From assembly GCA_937927525.1 (NCBI GenBank), contig CALBDR010000019.1, positions 1 through 24,521 on the forward strand: a stretch of 24,521 nucleotides of DNA, given 5' to 3'. Positions 22,723-24,521 of this stretch are shown piece by piece. The DNA comes from an uncultured Candidatus Melainabacteria bacterium. Its GTDB lineage: Bacteria; Cyanobacteriota; Vampirovibrionia; LMEP-6097. Below the pieces are notes generated by a model, which searched no databases, had not been told where the DNA came from, and worked only from the letters and a program-made list of their open reading frames with translations. Each line of letters opens with the position of its first letter. Within the stretch, counting starts at the first letter, position 1. The translations under genes and the position numbers were made by a program.

Positions 22723-23119
22723 GGTAATGACGGCGACTGAAGAAAAGAAAAATAAGAAATTAAAATCACTTGCCTTGATATTGCGATCACTTGCACCTGA
22801 AGCTCAAAGAGCGATATACAAACAACTCCCAGATGAGCTGGTGAGAAGAATCACTCAAGTAAGTTTAAACATAGATAAAGAACTGACCCAGGAAGATTGG
22901 GATTTGTTTACCAGAACTTGGCCAGAATTCTCTCATCTAATTAGTGGAGTTCAAAAAGAAACCCAGTACGAAAAGTGTATAAAATTCAAAAATCACGAGA
23001 GACCAGTCATTCAGGAGTATTTAGATTATAAAATGGGGAATAAAAAAGGTAGACCTAACATAAGTAGTTCTATCACACGCATAATAGACAATTTCATATC
23101 CGAACAAAATGCTAATTAA
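22715..23119 (+). CDS. Short FliG-like protein (N-terminal domain only, 134 aa)
   Basis: The gene sits exactly where fliG is expected, between fliF and fliH, but the product is only 134 residues against about 335 for FliG. Residues 13-75 resemble the FliG N-terminal, FliF-binding domain: LKSLALILRSLAPEAQRAIYK (16-36) and LPDELVRRITQVSL (38-51) follow the family pattern 'kaAillrsL..e.a..ilk.L..e.v..i...'. The rest (80-134) is basic and unfamiliar. The middle domain (EHPQ motif) and the C-terminal torque domain with charged residues facing the stator are missing, so it cannot be a complete switch protein. It may bind the FliF tail, with a full FliG encoded elsewhere. Its start overlaps fliF by 8 bases and its end overlaps fliH by 11; an in-frame ATG at 22727 is an alternative start. 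A different helical protein remains possible. Confidence 0.75.
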   Translation: MIKVMTATEEKKNKKLKSLALILRSLAPEAQRAIYKQLPDELVRRITQVSLNIDKELTQEDWDLFTRTWPEFSHLISGVQKETQYEKCIKFKNHERPVIQEYLDYKMGNKKGRPNISSSITRIIDNFISEQNAN

Positions 23120-24521
23120 AGCAAAAAAAAGAAAAGCCCCACAAAACCTAAGCAGAGCACAAACCCCTAATATAAATGAGGTCAATAACTCAGCAGGTTT
23201 AATTAATAACGCAATGCCAGCGGCTCCAATAGAGAGTCCACAGACTATTGTTCAAACTATCAAAGAAGAGTTGAGCCCTGAAGAGAGACAAGCTCTGGTA
23301 GAGCAAATGCAAATTGAGCTTGAGCAAGAGAAAGAAACTTTACTTCAACAATTTAGCCAAGGTATTGAATTAGAGCGAGAAAAGGCAATGGCTGAAGTAA
23401 ATCAAAAGATTAATGAAATTCAAGCAAAAGAATTAGAGCTCTCAGATAGAGAATTTGAGATTAATCAATTTTTAGAAAATGAGAAAAGAATCCTTGAAGA
23501 AAAAACTCAAGCAGAATGGTCTAAAATTCAAGAAACAGAACAACAGCTTAAAACTCAATACGAACAAGCAATTCAAGTAGCTCACGAGCAAGGCTACCAA
23601 GAAGGAAAGCAAAAATTAGATTTAGTAAGTGCAGAGTTTGAAAACATTATCAACAATATTCATAGAGCAAAAGAAGAACTTTTAAATGAAATTGAACCTA
23701 TTATTACAAGCCTTGCTCTAGATGTCGCAAGGAAAATACTCAAAAGAGAAAGTCGCTTAGATAAACAACTAATCACCGAGCAAGTGAAAAGCTCAATAAA
23801 AAAAGTCACAGTAAAAAGTGGTCTTTTAGAAGTTAGTTTAAACCCAGCTGACATGGAACACGAACAAGACTTGGAGAAAGCTTTAGCAAAAATGCTAGAT
23901 AAAGAAGTAAGGTTAATCTTCCAAGAAAACCCTGCTATAGATCAAGGTTCATGCATCGTTGAAACACGAGGTGGACAACTTGACTCTAGCTTTGCGATTC
24001 AAATTGAATCTATAAAATTAGCATTTGAAAAATATTTAGGAAGAGAAGTTGAACTTCTAGAAGAGTCTCCTGAAGAAGAATTACTAGAACAAGAAATACC
24101 AGAACCTGAAGCTCTAGCTCTAGTTCCAGAATTAACAGAAGAAGAATTAGAAACTGAGCAAGAAGCTGAAGCTTTAACCCAAACAGAAGAAACTATTGAG
24201 GAACCTGAAGCAGTTTCAAACATAGAGGAAATCATCAGTGAACCTGAATTGGAACTCCAAGAAAAAAGTGAATCAATCACAGAAGATGAAACTGAAATGG
24301 CTTTACCTGAATTGGAAGACATTGAAGATTTAGACGTTCCTGAGTTTGAAATTGAAACCGAAGAAGAAGCTGCGATTAAAGAAGAGTTTGGAGCTGATAT
24401 AACAAAAGAAGAATCAGAAAAATTGGTTGAGGAGCCGGAGGCGACTGTTACTGAGGAAATTCCGGAAACCATAGAAACTGATTTGACAGAGGAGCCGGAG
24501 GCGACTGTTACTGAGGAAATT
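23109..24521 (+). CDS. fliH: Flagellar assembly protein FliH with long acidic tail (partial)
   Basis: FliH binds and restrains the export ATPase FliI and docks it at the base of the flagellum. The gene starts at ATG 23109-23111, overlapping the previous gene by 11 bases, and stays open to the right edge (471 codons so far). Residues 60-175 are a long charged coiled coil (ending HEQGYQEGKQ near 160-169). The conserved C-terminal region is seen in ITSLALDVARKILKRE (about 199-214), LEVSLNPADM (about 240-249) and IDQGSCIVETRGGQLDSSFAIQ (split: IDQGSCIVETRG, then GQLDSSF, about 277-296). FliH normally ends just after this, near residue 308 here. Instead about 160 further residues follow, very rich in Glu with Pro and Thr, ending in a tandem repeat. 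FliH is usually about 230-300 residues, so this tail is exceptional. Confidence 0.88.
   Translation, partial: MLIKAKKRKAPQNLSRAQTPNINEVNNSAGLINNAMPAAPIESPQTIVQTIKEELSPEERQALVEQMQIELEQEKETLLQQFSQGIELEREKAMAEVNQKINEIQAKELELSDREFEINQFLENEKRILEEKTQAEWSKIQETEQQLKTQYEQAIQVAHEQGYQEGKQKLDLVSAEFENIINNIHRAKEELLNEIEPIITSLALDVARKILKRESRLDKQLITEQVKSSIKKVTVKSGLLEVSLNPADMEHEQDLEKALAKMLDKEVRLIFQENPAIDQGSCIVETRGGQLDSSFAIQIESIKLAFEKYLGREVELLEESPEEELLEQEIPEPEALALVPELTEEELETEQEAEALTQTEETIEEPEAVSNIEEIISEPELELQEKSESITEDETEMALPELEDIEDLDVPEFEIETEEEAAIKEEFGADITKEESEKLVEEPEATVTEEIPETIETDLTEEPEATVTEEI
24429..24521 (+). repeat. 60-bp-period tandem repeat in the fliH tail
   Basis: A 33-base unit coding EEPEATVTEEI occurs identically at 24429-24461 and 24489-24521, 60 bases apart, separated by 27 bases coding a different Pro/Glu/Thr-rich segment. 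Both copies are in the fliH frame and the second reaches the window edge, so more copies may follow. The DNA is more G+C-rich (CCGGAGGCG) than its surroundings, and exact identity points to recent duplication. Confidence 0.85.

Noticed and set aside
23999..24472. 157-codon Ser-rich open frame antisense to the fliH tail
   Set aside because: The Ser-rich product is simply the complement of Glu codons (GAA/GAG read as TTC/CTC in shifted frame) in the acidic tail; the fliH frame on the plus strand is the coding one.
24429..24521. CRISPR-like repeat spacing
   Set aside because: Only two copies, in frame with a coding sequence and not palindromic; this is a protein tandem repeat.

Overview
The window is AT-rich (roughly one third G+C by eye) and gene-dense, from a flagellated bacterium. 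Several traits point to the cyanobacterial side of the tree, most likely a non-photosynthetic sister lineage such as Vampirovibrionia/'Melainabacteria', perhaps the flagellated Caenarcaniphilales. The ATP synthase has paired b and b' stator subunits. Signal peptidase I has a His where most bacteria have the Arg of the 'DSR' box. MetH has the cyanobacterial-type 'YDPLTEL' linker. There are flagellar genes but no photosynthesis genes. The lineage call is inference; a phylogeny would be needed to confirm it.

Layout, left to right. (1) 19-2759: a small unknown gene, a non-coding stretch with a 24-bp perfect inverted repeat, and a large membrane iron-sulfur oxidoreductase (minus strand). (2) 2850-9008, plus strand, apparently one operon: methionine synthase split into two genes, signal peptidase I, and a GT39-type membrane glycosyltransferase. 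(3) 8982-10754, minus strand: an unknown 261-aa protein and an isolated nuoJ-nuoK pair of complex I. (4) 10795-14518, plus strand: a DUF433-domain protein, a protein that looks like a diverged FliK, rimM, and a CBS-less IMPDH/GMP reductase. (5) 14508-17284, minus strand: a nucleotide-sugar epimerase-like protein and a cluster of small helical paralogous proteins with one decayed copy, ending at a clear terminator (16303-16329). (6) 17418-20183, minus strand: a partial ATP synthase operon (c, b', b, delta) running on into rpiB and ilvN. (7) 20453 to the right edge, plus strand: fliE, fliF, a short FliG-N-like protein in the fliG slot, and a fliH with a long acidic repetitive tail that runs off the window.

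The energy genes (nuoJK, atpE-F'-F-H, the Fe-S oxidoreductase) indicate respiration, with the large complexes scattered over several loci. The flagellar block encodes the MS-ring base and export ATPase regulator. Its fliF, fliG-like and fliH genes overlap end to start (8 and 11 nt), so their translation is probably coupled.

The best candidates for something undescribed are the one-domain FliG-like protein with the repeat-tailed FliH, the family of small helical proteins sharing an N-terminal INP[ST] motif and a C-terminal RNE/W motif, and the possible FliK hidden beside rimM.
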